DNA of 50,212 nt from Betaproteobacteria bacterium HGW-Betaproteobacteria-16 (GTDB lineage: Bacteria > Pseudomonadota > Gammaproteobacteria > Burkholderiales > Burkholderiaceae_C). The position numbers and the translations under genes are program-made. Of this stretch, positions 8,727 to 16,338 are shown one piece after another (position 1 is the stretch's first letter; every line of letters begins with the position of its first letter). The notes beneath the pieces were generated by a model, which saw only the letters and a program-made list of their open reading frames with translations, ran no database searches and was not told the DNA's origin. The DNA lies in contig PHCQ01000032.1 in NCBI GenBank assembly GCA_002840835.1, forward strand, positions 1-50,212, in the 5' to 3' direction.

Positions 8727-8963
8727 ATGGAATTCGGTACCAAAGAGCTTCAACTCCACAATCAACGCACGGCCAAACCAAACGACCGGATCGACCTCAG
8801 CCCATATGGCGCCTGGAGTCTGAAGGCTTTCGGAGTTGAGGCCTCCAGCGCTACCCTCACACGTCGTCAGTCTGACGGCATTTGGTGGGCGGACTTTGGT
8901 GGCCAGGAGTGGTGTGTGGGCGGTGGGTTTGACTGGAAGCTGGCTCCTAGTCCACATCCCTAA
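8727..8963 (+). CDS. Small tryptophan-rich unknown protein
   Basis: A 78-residue frame from ATG 8727 (or longer, from GTG 8694 or TTG 8646). The C-terminal half, with repeated W, G, D and F (for example DGIWWADFGGQEW), looks like a real beta-rich protein rather than a shadow. GGTGA precedes the ATG. It ends 3 nt before the convergent ankyrin-like gene. The 180 nt upstream of it, after Nmad2, hold nothing I recognise. Confidence 0.4.
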   Translation: MEFGTKELQLHNQRTAKPNDRIDLSPYGAWSLKAFGVEASSATLTRRQSDGIWWADFGGQEWCVGGGFDWKLAPSPHP

Positions 8964-8966
8964 ACG

Positions 8967-9656
8967 TCACTCTTCTGGGTGCTCTTCAATCTGCGCGTAC
9001 GGGGAAGGGTATTCATCTTCGATAGCGTGCTGAAATCGCGGATCGTCGACCGAAAGGTACTCGGTGGTCACTCCGCCGCTTTCACGGGGACTCCGAACAA
9101 TCTTGACTGCCTTTGCCACTCTTTTGAAGATCGGGAAGGAAGAGTGAATGTTCGTGGAGCCCTGAAACGGCGAACCTCTGCCCAGGCCAACGATGTAGAT
9201 CGAATCGATTTCGCCAAACACAGCACTCAGCTTGTCAGAACGTCCGAACACGCCGTACAGAACAATTGCAAGCTCGTACTCCGTCAGGCCCATGCGGTTG
9301 CGTCGGAGTCGATCTGGATACCTTCCATAGTCAATCTGCCCACCTACTGGGAGCGCGAACGCCCAGTTGTCGTTTTCTAACGCAACATGCATGCATGTCC
9401 TGCGAAAGGAGTCTTGCACCAGCATCAGATCGAGGAGAGACGAACGGAGCTCGACAATCCAGTTGCGCATGTCGTATTTGCTCGAGACTAAAGAGGCGAT
9501 CCCCGCACCAACGCCACTGAGGTCCGTTCTCCTGGCCAGATGGTGCAATACAGTGCCGCCGTGGTCATCGCGAGCCAGGGAGGCGTTTTCTGTCTTCAGC
9601 AGCCGCACGAAACCTGCGAAGTCTTTCTTCCCAATGGCCTCAAACAAAGCGCTCAT
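8967..9656 (-). CDS. Ankyrin-like unknown protein
   Basis: A 229-residue protein. The first 45 residues fit one and a half ankyrin repeats: LFEAIGKKDFAGFVRLL, then ASLARDDHGGTVLHHLARR with the usual D-x2-G-x-T-x-LH turn. The remaining 180 residues have no recognised domain. It is the only minus-strand gene between 0.2 and 10.4 kb and is divergent from the gene at 9802. Ankyrin segments usually bind protein partners. The function is unknown. Confidence 0.6.
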   Translation of the reverse strand: MSALFEAIGKKDFAGFVRLLKTENASLARDDHGGTVLHHLARRTDLSGVGAGIASLVSSKYDMRNWIVELRSSLLDLMLVQDSFRRTCMHVALENDNWAFALPVGGQIDYGRYPDRLRRNRMGLTEYELAIVLYGVFGRSDKLSAVFGEIDSIYIVGLGRGSPFQGSTNIHSSFPIFKRVAKAVKIVRSPRESGGVTTEYLSVDDPRFQHAIEDEYPSPYAQIEEHPEE

Positions 9657-9732
9657 TCAGTTGCCTCCACGTAGTTGAAAATGGTTCTTGGCAGCCCGAA
9701 GTGCCTCCAGACTGAGGCTAGACAATGGGGTA

Positions 9733-9785
9733 GTCTGTGCTTCGAGAAAAAAATCTTGGCTACTCCCAGAAGTAGCCTGACAGAC
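9733..9785 (+). promoter_or_regulatory. Nested inverted repeats in divergent intergenic region
   Basis: Between the divergent genes at 9656 and 9802, GTCTGT (9733-9738) pairs with ACAGAC (9780-9785) and encloses GGCTACT (9758-9764) pairing with AGTAGCC (9771-9777). This may be an RNA leader for the plus-strand gene or an operator controlling both directions. Confidence 0.4.
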
Positions 9786-9801
9786 CTTCAATGGAACATC
9801 T

Positions 9802-10251
9802 ATGAGCACGCATTTTGAGGTCCATCAAATTGGCTCGGTTGGCGACGACTTTGGTCAGCTGACGGTGTCCTATGTACCGGAGCACGGCTCCGTTACGGTC
9901 ATTGCCAGTGTGCCAGGCGATAGGCGGCGCACCGATATTGTGATTCGCGCAGTCAGCAGCCGGCGCCTAAGGGAAATCGTGGACGAGCTTGAACTGGTGG
10001 AAGATCGGGTAAAGCGGCAGCGTATCGCCAATGAGAGTTCAACTCTCGTTCCAGGCGGGCGCACCTTCAAGGTGATGGGACACGACCTGATGGTTCCCAA
10101 CGATGTGATCCAAAGAGCTCGACAGCTCGTCACAAGCGGCCGGGACCAAGCATTGCCGAAGGAAATTCAAGGCTCTTTCCCGATGCTCAGCGCTGCAGCA
10201 GCAACTGAACTGACCCATCTGATTTATGTACATATACGGCCTCGCGCATAG
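9802..10251 (+). CDS. Unknown 149-residue protein
   Basis: No recognised domain. The first half has regular hydrophobic beta-strand spacing (FGQLTVSYV, GSVTVIASV, TDIVIRAV) and the second half is helical with a charged middle (ELELVEDRVKRQR). It has its own promoter region with inverted repeats and ends before a bidirectional terminator, so it is probably monocistronic. Codon use is like the neighbours. Confidence 0.6.
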   Translation: MSTHFEVHQIGSVGDDFGQLTVSYVPEHGSVTVIASVPGDRRRTDIVIRAVSSRRLREIVDELELVEDRVKRQRIANESSTLVPGGRTFKVMGHDLMVPNDVIQRARQLVTSGRDQALPKEIQGSFPMLSAAAATELTHLIYVHIRPRA

Positions 10252-10381
10252 ATTGTGATGTTCATCTCAGCTGGGGCGAGTGTGCTGAGGCCTTGTTCAT
10301 TGGCTGATTTGACAGTTGCGCTGGAACCTGCTTTCTTCATTTCAAGTCGTGGGGCATCCGAATCGGTGTGCACAGACGAAA

Positions 10382-10415
10382 AAAATGCCCTCCAAGTGAA
10401 CCTGGAGGGCATTTT
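10382..10415. terminator. Bidirectional hairpin terminator
   Basis: AAAATGCCCTCC and GGAGGGCATTTT flank a 10-nt loop between convergent genes, with A runs on one side and T runs on the other. It can end transcripts from both the gene at 9802 and the operon at 10449-12952. Confidence 0.8.
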
Positions 10416-10448
10416 CTGCAATGTTGGGCAATCACCTTGGCCACAGGC

Positions 10449-10637
10449 CTAGGCAGGATCTGGTTTGGTCAACCAGACGCTGAGGCGACCCGTTTCAGGC
10501 TCGGTCCCGTCAGCGAATGGCAACCATCCTTTGGCGAGCCCTCGCTCTGTCAGTTCGCTCAGCTCTTCCTGGCTGTCGGCCGCGAAGATGAGGAAACGAC
10601 AGGGGGGGCCATCCACATGAAGAACCGTGTAGCTCAT
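10449..10637 (-). CDS. Small unknown protein, end of minus-strand operon
   Basis: A 62-residue protein with an excellent ribosome-binding site: AGGAGG read on the minus strand 4 nt before the ATG. A beta-strand region (YTVLHVDGPPCRFLIFAAD) is followed by a helix (SQEELSELTERGLAKGW). Last gene of the five-gene minus-strand operon, followed by the bidirectional terminator at 10382-10415. Family not recognised. Confidence 0.65.
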   Translation of the reverse strand: MSYTVLHVDGPPCRFLIFAADSQEELSELTERGLAKGWLPFADGTEPETGRLSVWLTKPDPA

Positions 10638-10689
10638 GGAGCCTCCTAGGATCGTTCAGGCCAACCCGCCAGGCTTGCTGGCCGGCATT

Positions 10690-11421
10690 TCAGTACATCG
10701 GCTCAGAAGAGCGTTTGAGCTCTTCCATGAGGCCCAAGAACGCATCCACCTGCTGCGCAGGCAGGGCCAGGGCGATTTCCATCGCAAAGTCCGGATAGAC
10801 GACTTCTTGCAGGGGCTCACCCAGCGCATCCTCGATTTCCTTTCGGAGCTTGTTGTCAAAGATGACATCCTCACCCCAAAGGGAATAGGAGAAATACTGT
10901 TCGGTGAGCAGCCGCCGGATCCCGCCAGGATTCGTGGTGGTCAATGCGAGCATGGCATCCAGTCCACCGCTCTTGGCGATCTTCGTGAGGGCCGAGAGGT
11001 CGATGCAGTGCGTATGCCCACTGGGTTGATCCAACGGGACACAAAGGCTGAACGACTGCACCACCAAGGCCGTGTCCTCGTGATCCGGGTTTTCTGCCTC
11101 ATGGTAGGTGCCGTCGTCCAGTCCAGTACCAACGTCGGTCACGTGCGCTTGAGCCGCCTTGAGGAGGACTGGCAACAGGGGCTGCAGCTTCAGGTAGTGA
11201 AGATCCTGCATCTGTTGCTGCACCTGGACCAGTTCCTTGGACCGATGCGAAGCGCGAAGGTGCAGCTGTCCGGATTCGAGCAGCTGCGCCAGTTGGCCAA
11301 TCGCGTATTCCAACGTGACCTCGGGGGCGCGGCGGACAAAGAAGTGATCCAGCACGCTCGCCTCGATCTGGTGGACCGCAGCTATGGTGTTTTGAAGGGT
11401 GGTTTTCTGATTGGTGTGCAT
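10690..11421 (-). CDS. Unknown protein of minus-strand operon
   Basis: A 243-residue protein without recognised domain, mostly helical by eye (for example LLESGQLHLRASHRSKELV), no signal peptide or membrane helix. Its ATG has no clear Shine-Dalgarno sequence and lies directly after a strong hairpin (11432-11450), so its translation may be controlled or coupled. Fourth gene of the operon 12952-10449. Confidence 0.65.
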   Translation of the reverse strand: MHTNQKTTLQNTIAAVHQIEASVLDHFFVRRAPEVTLEYAIGQLAQLLESGQLHLRASHRSKELVQVQQQMQDLHYLKLQPLLPVLLKAAQAHVTDVGTGLDDGTYHEAENPDHEDTALVVQSFSLCVPLDQPSGHTHCIDLSALTKIAKSGGLDAMLALTTTNPGGIRRLLTEQYFSYSLWGEDVIFDNKLRKEIEDALGEPLQEVVYPDFAMEIALALPAQQVDAFLGLMEELKRSSEPMY

Positions 11422-11431
11422 AGGGGGTAAG

Positions 11432-11450
11432 CACGTCCGCTTTGGACGTG
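11432..11450 (-). promoter_or_regulatory. Hairpin in front of start codon
   Basis: CACGTCC and GGACGTG form a perfect 7-bp stem with a 5-nt loop, 11 nt before the ATG at 11421. The 105-nt gap also holds a CTCCCCG/CGGGGAG inverted repeat. The hairpin occupies the place where a ribosome-binding site would be expected. Confidence 0.5.
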
Positions 11451-11526
11451 GTGTTCAAGTGGGGAAAAGGGGGCTCCCACCGCTCCCCGTATGACAGGGA
11501 GGGTGAAAGCGGGGAGTCCTATGCAG

Positions 11527-11889
11527 TCAGACTGCCAGGATGGCGTGATGGCCGTTCGTGTCGACGACAGCGTAGGTCTTCATGCCGGAGGGAAATCGAA
11601 GGCGACTGCCTTCGTAGAGGCGCATGGCTTCGTCGTCTGCAAACACCAGGTCAGGCAACCACTCCAACTCGTAGCTGAAGCAGTTGTGCATGACGATGCG
11701 TGAACGCCGAGTGGGCTTGGATTCGCGGTACCAGGGATACAGGGCCACTTGATCGGTGGCGGCTGCATCCCGGTAGATCACGAGATCCATGCGAGTGCGC
11801 GGGTGGAACTGAGTGTCCGACCCGAGCAGGCATGCACGAAGCTGCGACGGCTCGCGCCGTGCGTACAGGGTGAGCAAGGTCATGTTCAC
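11527..11889 (-). CDS. Unknown protein of minus-strand operon
   Basis: A 120-residue protein. Its GTG start at 11889 overlaps the stop of the preceding gene as GTGA, with an in-frame ATG two codons on, so translation is coupled. The sequence is rich in basic and aromatic residues and begins with a short hydrophobic strand (MTLLTLYAR). No domain recognised. Third gene of the operon. Confidence 0.6.
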   Translation of the reverse strand: MNMTLLTLYARREPSQLRACLLGSDTQFHPRTRMDLVIYRDAAATDQVALYPWYRESKPTRRSRIVMHNCFSYELEWLPDLVFADDEAMRLYEGSRLRFPSGMKTYAVVDTNGHHAILAV

Positions 11890-12095
11890 CCCCAGAGCAC
11901 TTCACCGTTCTCGTGGGTACGAGCGGTGCAGTGGTACACAGGGCGTGCTTCGGAAGGTGCGGGTACCTCGAAGCCGTTTTCCAGTGCGAAAGCTTCCACG
12001 GCCTGTGCCTGGACAGCGTCCGACACGGACACGTCGACCGCCATGGTCGGCAAGAGGTACCGAACGTGGGCAGGAAAGGTGGTAAAGGTCAGCAT
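11886..12095 (-). CDS. Small unknown protein of minus-strand operon
   Basis: A 69-residue protein starting at ATG 12095, whose start overlaps the stop of the upstream gene (ATGCTGA), giving coupled translation. A longer frame reaches 12170 but would lie inside the upstream gene. The middle (VSVSDAVQAQAVEAFALENG) is helical and acidic. No recognised family. Second gene of the operon. Confidence 0.6.
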   Translation of the reverse strand: MLTFTTFPAHVRYLLPTMAVDVSVSDAVQAQAVEAFALENGFEVPAPSEARPVYHCTARTHENGEVLWG

Positions 12096-12952
12096 GGAAC
12101 CGCCTCGTTCACCTTGGACTGCTTGGCCTTCGGCGCCGCTTTGAGCACGTCGATCTTCGCAAACCGCCATTCCCCATCGCAGAGGAGGTCGGTCAAGACC
12201 GTCGCCAGGCCGTCGAAGTAAACGCTGTTGCAGCGCGTGTGGGGCTGCATAGCGCCGGTCTCATCGGGCTTCTGAAGGTCAACGAAGTACGTGTCGCTGG
12301 CGACATCGACACCCACGGTGACGCGGCCTGCAAATGTATTGCTCTTGCAGTCGAAGCTGATTTGCGGTTCGTGCCACTGCTCAGCAGTGACTTCGTTGCC
12401 GTCGTCGTCATGGGTTGCCTCGATCGGCTCTTGCATGCTGAAGTTGGTGGCGTTGATGTCCACCAGCATGTTCGAGATCAATCGCACCCCGTCTGGACAC
12501 TTGCCCCGGTGCAGGAGATCGAGGGCGTCGAGCAGGTACTGCGTCTGAGGCGTTGCCAGTGGGATTTCGGAGTGGTTCACACCCAGGACGTAGGTCTTGG
12601 TGAGGTAGGTCCCGTTGTCCTCGATGGACTCGGGGTCGCTCAGCAGCGTACCGTTGAAGCGGCGGCGCTGGTAGGGCGTGATGCGCACCTTGCTGCCTTC
12701 GATCAGGGTCTCGCGCAGAATGGACGGATCGACCAGCTTGAAGGCGTTGCGGCCAGTTTTGACGACGTAGAAGCCGTCACCACAGTGGACAACCACGCCT
12801 TCGAAGGGGCGGAGGTCGGTTTTCATACCCAGCAGGTTGGTTCCCAGGCTCTGGGTGACCACGCCGTGCGTGTAGCGACGGGTGTTGGGCGGCACCAAAC
12901 TACCGATGTTGGACGTGAGCCAGGCCTTGGCAGTGGATTCGTTGAATTGCAT
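12089..12952 (-). CDS. Unknown protein, first gene of minus-strand operon
   Basis: A 287-residue protein with good start evidence: AAAGGA on the minus strand about 8 nt before the ATG. It is acidic and beta-rich with no membrane helix. The stretch GVVVHCGDGFYVVKTGRNAF (about 52-71) followed by GSKVRITPYQRR is vaguely like the short KfrB-type beta domains of plasmid proteins, but this is weak. It heads the operon that ends at 10449, and its mRNA leader carries a copy of the two-stem hairpin described at 12995-13030. Confidence 0.65.
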   Translation of the reverse strand: MQFNESTAKAWLTSNIGSLVPPNTRRYTHGVVTQSLGTNLLGMKTDLRPFEGVVVHCGDGFYVVKTGRNAFKLVDPSILRETLIEGSKVRITPYQRRRFNGTLLSDPESIEDNGTYLTKTYVLGVNHSEIPLATPQTQYLLDALDLLHRGKCPDGVRLISNMLVDINATNFSMQEPIEATHDDDGNEVTAEQWHEPQISFDCKSNTFAGRVTVGVDVASDTYFVDLQKPDETGAMQPHTRCNSVYFDGLATVLTDLLCDGEWRFAKIDVLKAAPKAKQSKVNEAVPC

Positions 12953-12994
12953 GGTGGTTTTCCTTTGGCATGGCCAAAAAAGAAGGGACCACCA

Positions 12995-13030
12995 GCCCGA
13001 AGGGCGTGTGGCCCCTCCGGGTGAGTTGAT
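12995..13030 (-). promoter_or_regulatory. Two-stem 5' leader motif (minus strand copy)
   Basis: Read on the minus strand: ATCAACTCACCC, GGA, GGGG, loop, CCC, TTC, GGGC, ending about 42 nt before the ATG at 12952. It matches the arrangement seen before six plus-strand genes (outer ACCC with GGGC, inner GGG with CCC) and is likewise followed by a U-rich stretch. Confidence 0.5.
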
Positions 13031-13202
13031 GCATCGTGCGAGACGATGTTTGAAAGGCTGCAGCGGCAGCTCGGTTTGAATGAAGCGCGAGGCTCCGATC
13101 AGACGATCACTAGTTTAAGGGAAAACCTTCCCATGCACTCAATCTGCATACACCGCTTGCTGACACAGTGAGTCGGAAGCAGCCCTTTCTACCGTGCCAA
13201 AG

Positions 13203-13883
13203 TCATGTCGCGTTCCCATTGTGGGAAACGTCGGAAGTTGGGAGCGAGGTGAACTTTGGCGGCTGATCTTGTGGACTCAACTCGTCGATGAAGGGTAACT
13301 CGCGACATGTGAAGTGAATGTCAACAAGGACCCTGCGCTCAAGATTTTCGCGACGAGAGCGTCTATATATGAACAACATGTTCACCCTGCCCCGTGTGGG
13401 TGCCATTTTCTTGATGTTATCCCTCGTCAACCCTAAAAAGGTATTGGCCGCCAAGTAGGTGAGCGCAATGTTGTGCGCTGCAACGTTGAAAGCTTCATCC
13501 TCTAGTGCTTCGTGGTCCAGTTCCGAGAGCGAACTCCGATCCAAGATGGCTTCGGCCGCCGCTAAAGACTTCAAGTCATGCAACACCTCGGGGTAGAGCC
13601 AGCGGCGTCCCTTGGGAAGGGTTGCAGCCTGCATGTAGCCAATAGCGTTTGGAAATACTCTGAGCGCAGTCTCCACAATGATCAGAAGCGCTGCTCCAAC
13701 CTCAAGAAGCCGTGCGAGCCGGGCATCTCGTTTTTCTCGGGCACGGTCATTCGTCGTATCAGAGGTGCTTGGACTGAGTCCACCTTCGTGGCGGCTACAG
13801 AAGATCGAAGAGGGCCTTGCATTGTTCTTGCACCGCTGTCCTGATTGTGTGAGGGCTCTGCATTTGGCTTTGACATCACTCAT
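13203..13883 (-). CDS. Protein with N-terminal Cys/His zinc motif
   Basis: A 226-residue protein. Residues 8-32 carry a metal-binding pattern, CRALTQSGQRCKN then FCSRH, which is the C-x9-C ... C-x2-H arrangement of small zinc motifs at the start of many mobile-element proteins. A hydrophobic stretch at about 60-75 (LLEVGAALLIIVETAL) may be a buried or membrane helix. The rest is helical and unrecognised. It starts 39 nt after the gene at 13923 ends, same strand, so it is probably the third gene of the parB transcript. The 250 nt beyond its stop hold the leader of the next operon. Confidence 0.6.
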   Translation of the reverse strand: MSDVKAKCRALTQSGQRCKNNARPSSIFCSRHEGGLSPSTSDTTNDRAREKRDARLARLLEVGAALLIIVETALRVFPNAIGYMQAATLPKGRRWLYPEVLHDLKSLAAAEAILDRSSLSELDHEALEDEAFNVAAHNIALTYLAANTFLGLTRDNIKKMAPTRGRVNMLFIYRRSRRENLERRVLVDIHFTCRELPFIDELSPQDQPPKFTSLPTSDVSHNGNAT

Positions 13884-13922
13884 GAAGTGCTCCGGGTTGG
13901 GAACTCGTAATGCTTCTCACAT

Positions 13923-15056
13923 TCACGGGTTGGCAGATGAACCTGCTCGAAGCACATTCATTCGAGAAAAATGCGCAGGGAAGGGCTTGGGAGAACAGAG
14001 CACAGCACCTCGAATCTGCAGGCAATTATCTAGTTCTTCAAAGAACCAGTCTTCGCGGTCGTGGCAATAATAGTGCTGAACAACCCCGGGCCGACGAAAA
14101 ACTCGGGGGTCGAGGGGGTAGCGCGCATAGGGGTTGTGGTAGACCTGAAGTCCGTCGGTGAGCGTCTCGCCGATCTCTTGCCTTGTCCCAGTGCGCTCGT
14201 ACGCAGCGCCGTTTGGTTTACCACCCCAAACTGACATGCCGAGTGCATGAAGGGAGGAGTCGGTGCAAAGCATATCCACTTTGCCCATGGTAGCTGTGCA
14301 GGAGAACAGCACAGCACTGACCTCTTGCCATTGATCGTCGTTGAAGACCCCTAGTGGTATCTGTGAGCCGTTTTCTTTTTCTACAAACCCGAGATTGACA
14401 GTGGGCGGGTGGCCATCAGGGTATTTGGATGGGTCTCGAAAGAAGGCGTCCTCATCGACGTATTGGTCGTATAGAACCGCGCGGATAGGTCGATCGTATT
14501 GATGCTGGAAGTTGGGCTGCTCAAACGGTGCCAGCGCGACCACAAATGGCTTTCCCTTCACGTGATCATGTGACGAGTATTTGGCTCGGAACGCGCGAAG
14601 TTTTCGGAGAAGAGCGTTCGAGATGCGGACCATGCCCTCTTTGTTCAGCGCTCCGAACTGGCGAGTACCTGGATCGCGCACATAGTCATGTGCGCCTTTC
14701 TCCCACTCCTGGGCTTTACCCTGAGCCGAGTTCGCAGTAACAGCTTCCACGCAAAACGAGCCGTAGGGCGTGAAAACTTGGTAGTCGGGGGCTGGGTGAG
14801 ACCAGTCCAACGAGAATTGGTACTCGCGGAACACCGCGTGCAAGTACAGCTCCCAAAACGTCGAGTTGAAGGTTGACTGAAACTCTTGAATCAGCTTCCC
14901 ATCTCTGTCGGGCATGCCATCTGCCCATTGCTGCATCAGCCGACGTTCAGCTGCACGCTGGGGGTTGAGCAGTGCTACGAAGTGTCGATGAAGCTGTCCG
15001 GCGGGGAGGATAGGTGTCCACAAGTCCATGGTGATAGAAGACAAAAGCTGACACAT
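13923..15056 (-). CDS. Unknown protein with possible PD-(D/E)XK-type core
   Basis: A 377-residue protein. Residues about 66-106 contain STFWELYLHAVF, then APDYQVF and FCVEAVTAN, in the order helix-Glu, Asp, Glu that resembles a restriction-endonuclease-like core, though the usual lysine of the E-x-K pair is replaced (VEAVT). It may therefore be an inactive or variant nuclease fold. Starts at ATG 15056, or ATG 15029 in frame; neither has a strong ribosome-binding site. It lies 91 nt downstream of the ParB-family gene on the same strand. The function is inferred weakly. Confidence 0.55.
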   Translation of the reverse strand: MCQLLSSITMDLWTPILPAGQLHRHFVALLNPQRAAERRLMQQWADGMPDRDGKLIQEFQSTFNSTFWELYLHAVFREYQFSLDWSHPAPDYQVFTPYGSFCVEAVTANSAQGKAQEWEKGAHDYVRDPGTRQFGALNKEGMVRISNALLRKLRAFRAKYSSHDHVKGKPFVVALAPFEQPNFQHQYDRPIRAVLYDQYVDEDAFFRDPSKYPDGHPPTVNLGFVEKENGSQIPLGVFNDDQWQEVSAVLFSCTATMGKVDMLCTDSSLHALGMSVWGGKPNGAAYERTGTRQEIGETLTDGLQVYHNPYARYPLDPRVFRRPGVVQHYYCHDREDWFFEELDNCLQIRGAVLCSPKPFPAHFSRMNVLRAGSSANP

Positions 15057-15147
15057 CCGGGAGGGCGCACTTCAGTCGTCTCTGATCACTTCGCCTGCAT
15101 TTCGCCCACACCCACTCGAGACATTGTGGCAGGCCCAGTGGGCTATC

Positions 15148-16095
15148 TCAGGTTGAAGGATCGATCTCAGTTGCCCCACCGGGCTCGCTTTCAAGCGCGG
15201 GAGGGGAGCCTTGCGTCTTCTGATGCTCATCGAGCAGACTTCGGACGGCGGCCGCGTCGGTGCCGGCAAGGTGTGCAAGTAGGTCAAGAATCCGTTGATC
15301 GTCGCTCAATCCCCGTTCGACCACCCAGCTCACGCCACGCTGGACAATGGCGCGAGGCACCTTTCTGGGGCTCTGTGGGGCAGTTGGTGCAGATTTGCGA
15401 AGCTGCTTGCCCGTCACCCTGTCTTTACCTGCCGCTTCGGCCGTGGCTAGCCCTTCCTTGAGCACCGCTGGGGCTTCGTTGCCGTGCTCGCGAAGCGTCT
15501 GAATGGCCAGTGTGGCGCTGACCTTGCCTGCAGTCACCATTTCCCGGACCTGCCGGGGGGCAGCGACCAGTGAGAGCAAGCTTTTGACGTAGATGGCAGA
15601 TATGGAGAGGCGCTTGGCGATCTCTTCCTCTGACATGCCGTAGCCAATCAATCGCTTGCACACCAGTGCGAGCTCGTACGGCTGCAAGGGGTGCCCAGTG
15701 TTGCCTGTGGCCAGCGCAACGGTGATGTCCTCCATGGAGGTTCCACTGGGCTTGGTGGCCACCGGGACGGTGGTGATTGCGTAGCCTTCGGAGATCGCCA
15801 GTTTCAGCGCTTCGTATCTGGTGTGGCCGTCCACCAGGATGAGAGTGTCACCGGTGGCGTCGCGGCTGACGAAGACCGCCAAGGGCTTGTCCGGGTAGTA
15901 GCCGTTTTCCTTGATCGAATCTGCCGTCGAACGGACACGTTCCCAGAATGCGTCATCGCGCACGCGGACGTTGAATCCATCGACGACCTTGATTCGATCA
16001 ATCGGCACCTTCCACAAGTCGGCGGACTTGCAGCCGGCCATGGCGGATTTCACAGACCCTTTTGCGAACTCGAATTCGTGTTCTTCCTGAGACAT
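15148..16095 (-). CDS. parB: ParB/Spo0J-family DNA-binding protein
   Basis: A 315-residue protein with the ParB layout: N-terminal domain (about 27-120) with LILVDGHTRYEAL, where the GxRR-type CTP-binding motif is seen as GHTR; then a helix-turn-helix (about 153-174, MSEEEIAKRLSISAIYVKSL) and a C-terminal region (230-300) that could dimerise. AAGGAG precedes the ATG by 4 nt. No ParA ATPase gene is adjacent, which is unusual for partition and suggests a plasmid or ICE regulator of the ParB superfamily, or that ParA lies elsewhere. A sigma-70-like promoter overlapped by a perfect palindrome lies just upstream, consistent with autoregulation. Confidence 0.85.
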   Translation of the reverse strand: MSQEEHEFEFAKGSVKSAMAGCKSADLWKVPIDRIKVVDGFNVRVRDDAFWERVRSTADSIKENGYYPDKPLAVFVSRDATGDTLILVDGHTRYEALKLAISEGYAITTVPVATKPSGTSMEDITVALATGNTGHPLQPYELALVCKRLIGYGMSEEEIAKRLSISAIYVKSLLSLVAAPRQVREMVTAGKVSATLAIQTLREHGNEAPAVLKEGLATAEAAGKDRVTGKQLRKSAPTAPQSPRKVPRAIVQRGVSWVVERGLSDDQRILDLLAHLAGTDAAAVRSLLDEHQKTQGSPPALESEPGGATEIDPST

Positions 16096-16115
16096 GGGGC
16101 TCCTTGACGTTGGTG

Positions 16116-16153
16116 TTGAAATTTCAAGGTAAGCCAGACATCCCCTTTGTCAA
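16116..16153 (-). promoter_or_regulatory. Promoter and palindromic operator of the parB gene
   Basis: On the minus strand, TTGACA (16153-16148), 16 bp, TACCTT (16131-16126) form a good sigma-70 promoter. The perfect 12-bp palindrome TTGAAATTTCAA (16116-16127) overlaps the -10 end and the start region, where a repressor would block transcription. ParB or another regulator could bind it. Confidence 0.6.
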
Positions 16154-16338
16154 GAGCGTCAACAACTGGTCGAGGTAGTTGTTTGCCCAGGTGAGCCAGA
16201 CCTTCAGAAATCGAACCAGCGCTCCATCCCATTGCCCCAAAAAGGGACCAATGGAGCAGTGTGTGGTCGATTTGGGGCTTTGGAAGCGGGTGGTCCGTCG
16301 GCATACTGACTTCACCCCCATATTCCTTTCGAGAGTCC

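Noticed and set aside
8486..8743. 85-codon minus-strand frame after Nmad2
   Set aside because: It is Val/Ala-rich and looks superficially hydrophobic, but has no ribosome-binding site and overlaps the end of Nmad2 and the small gene at 8727.
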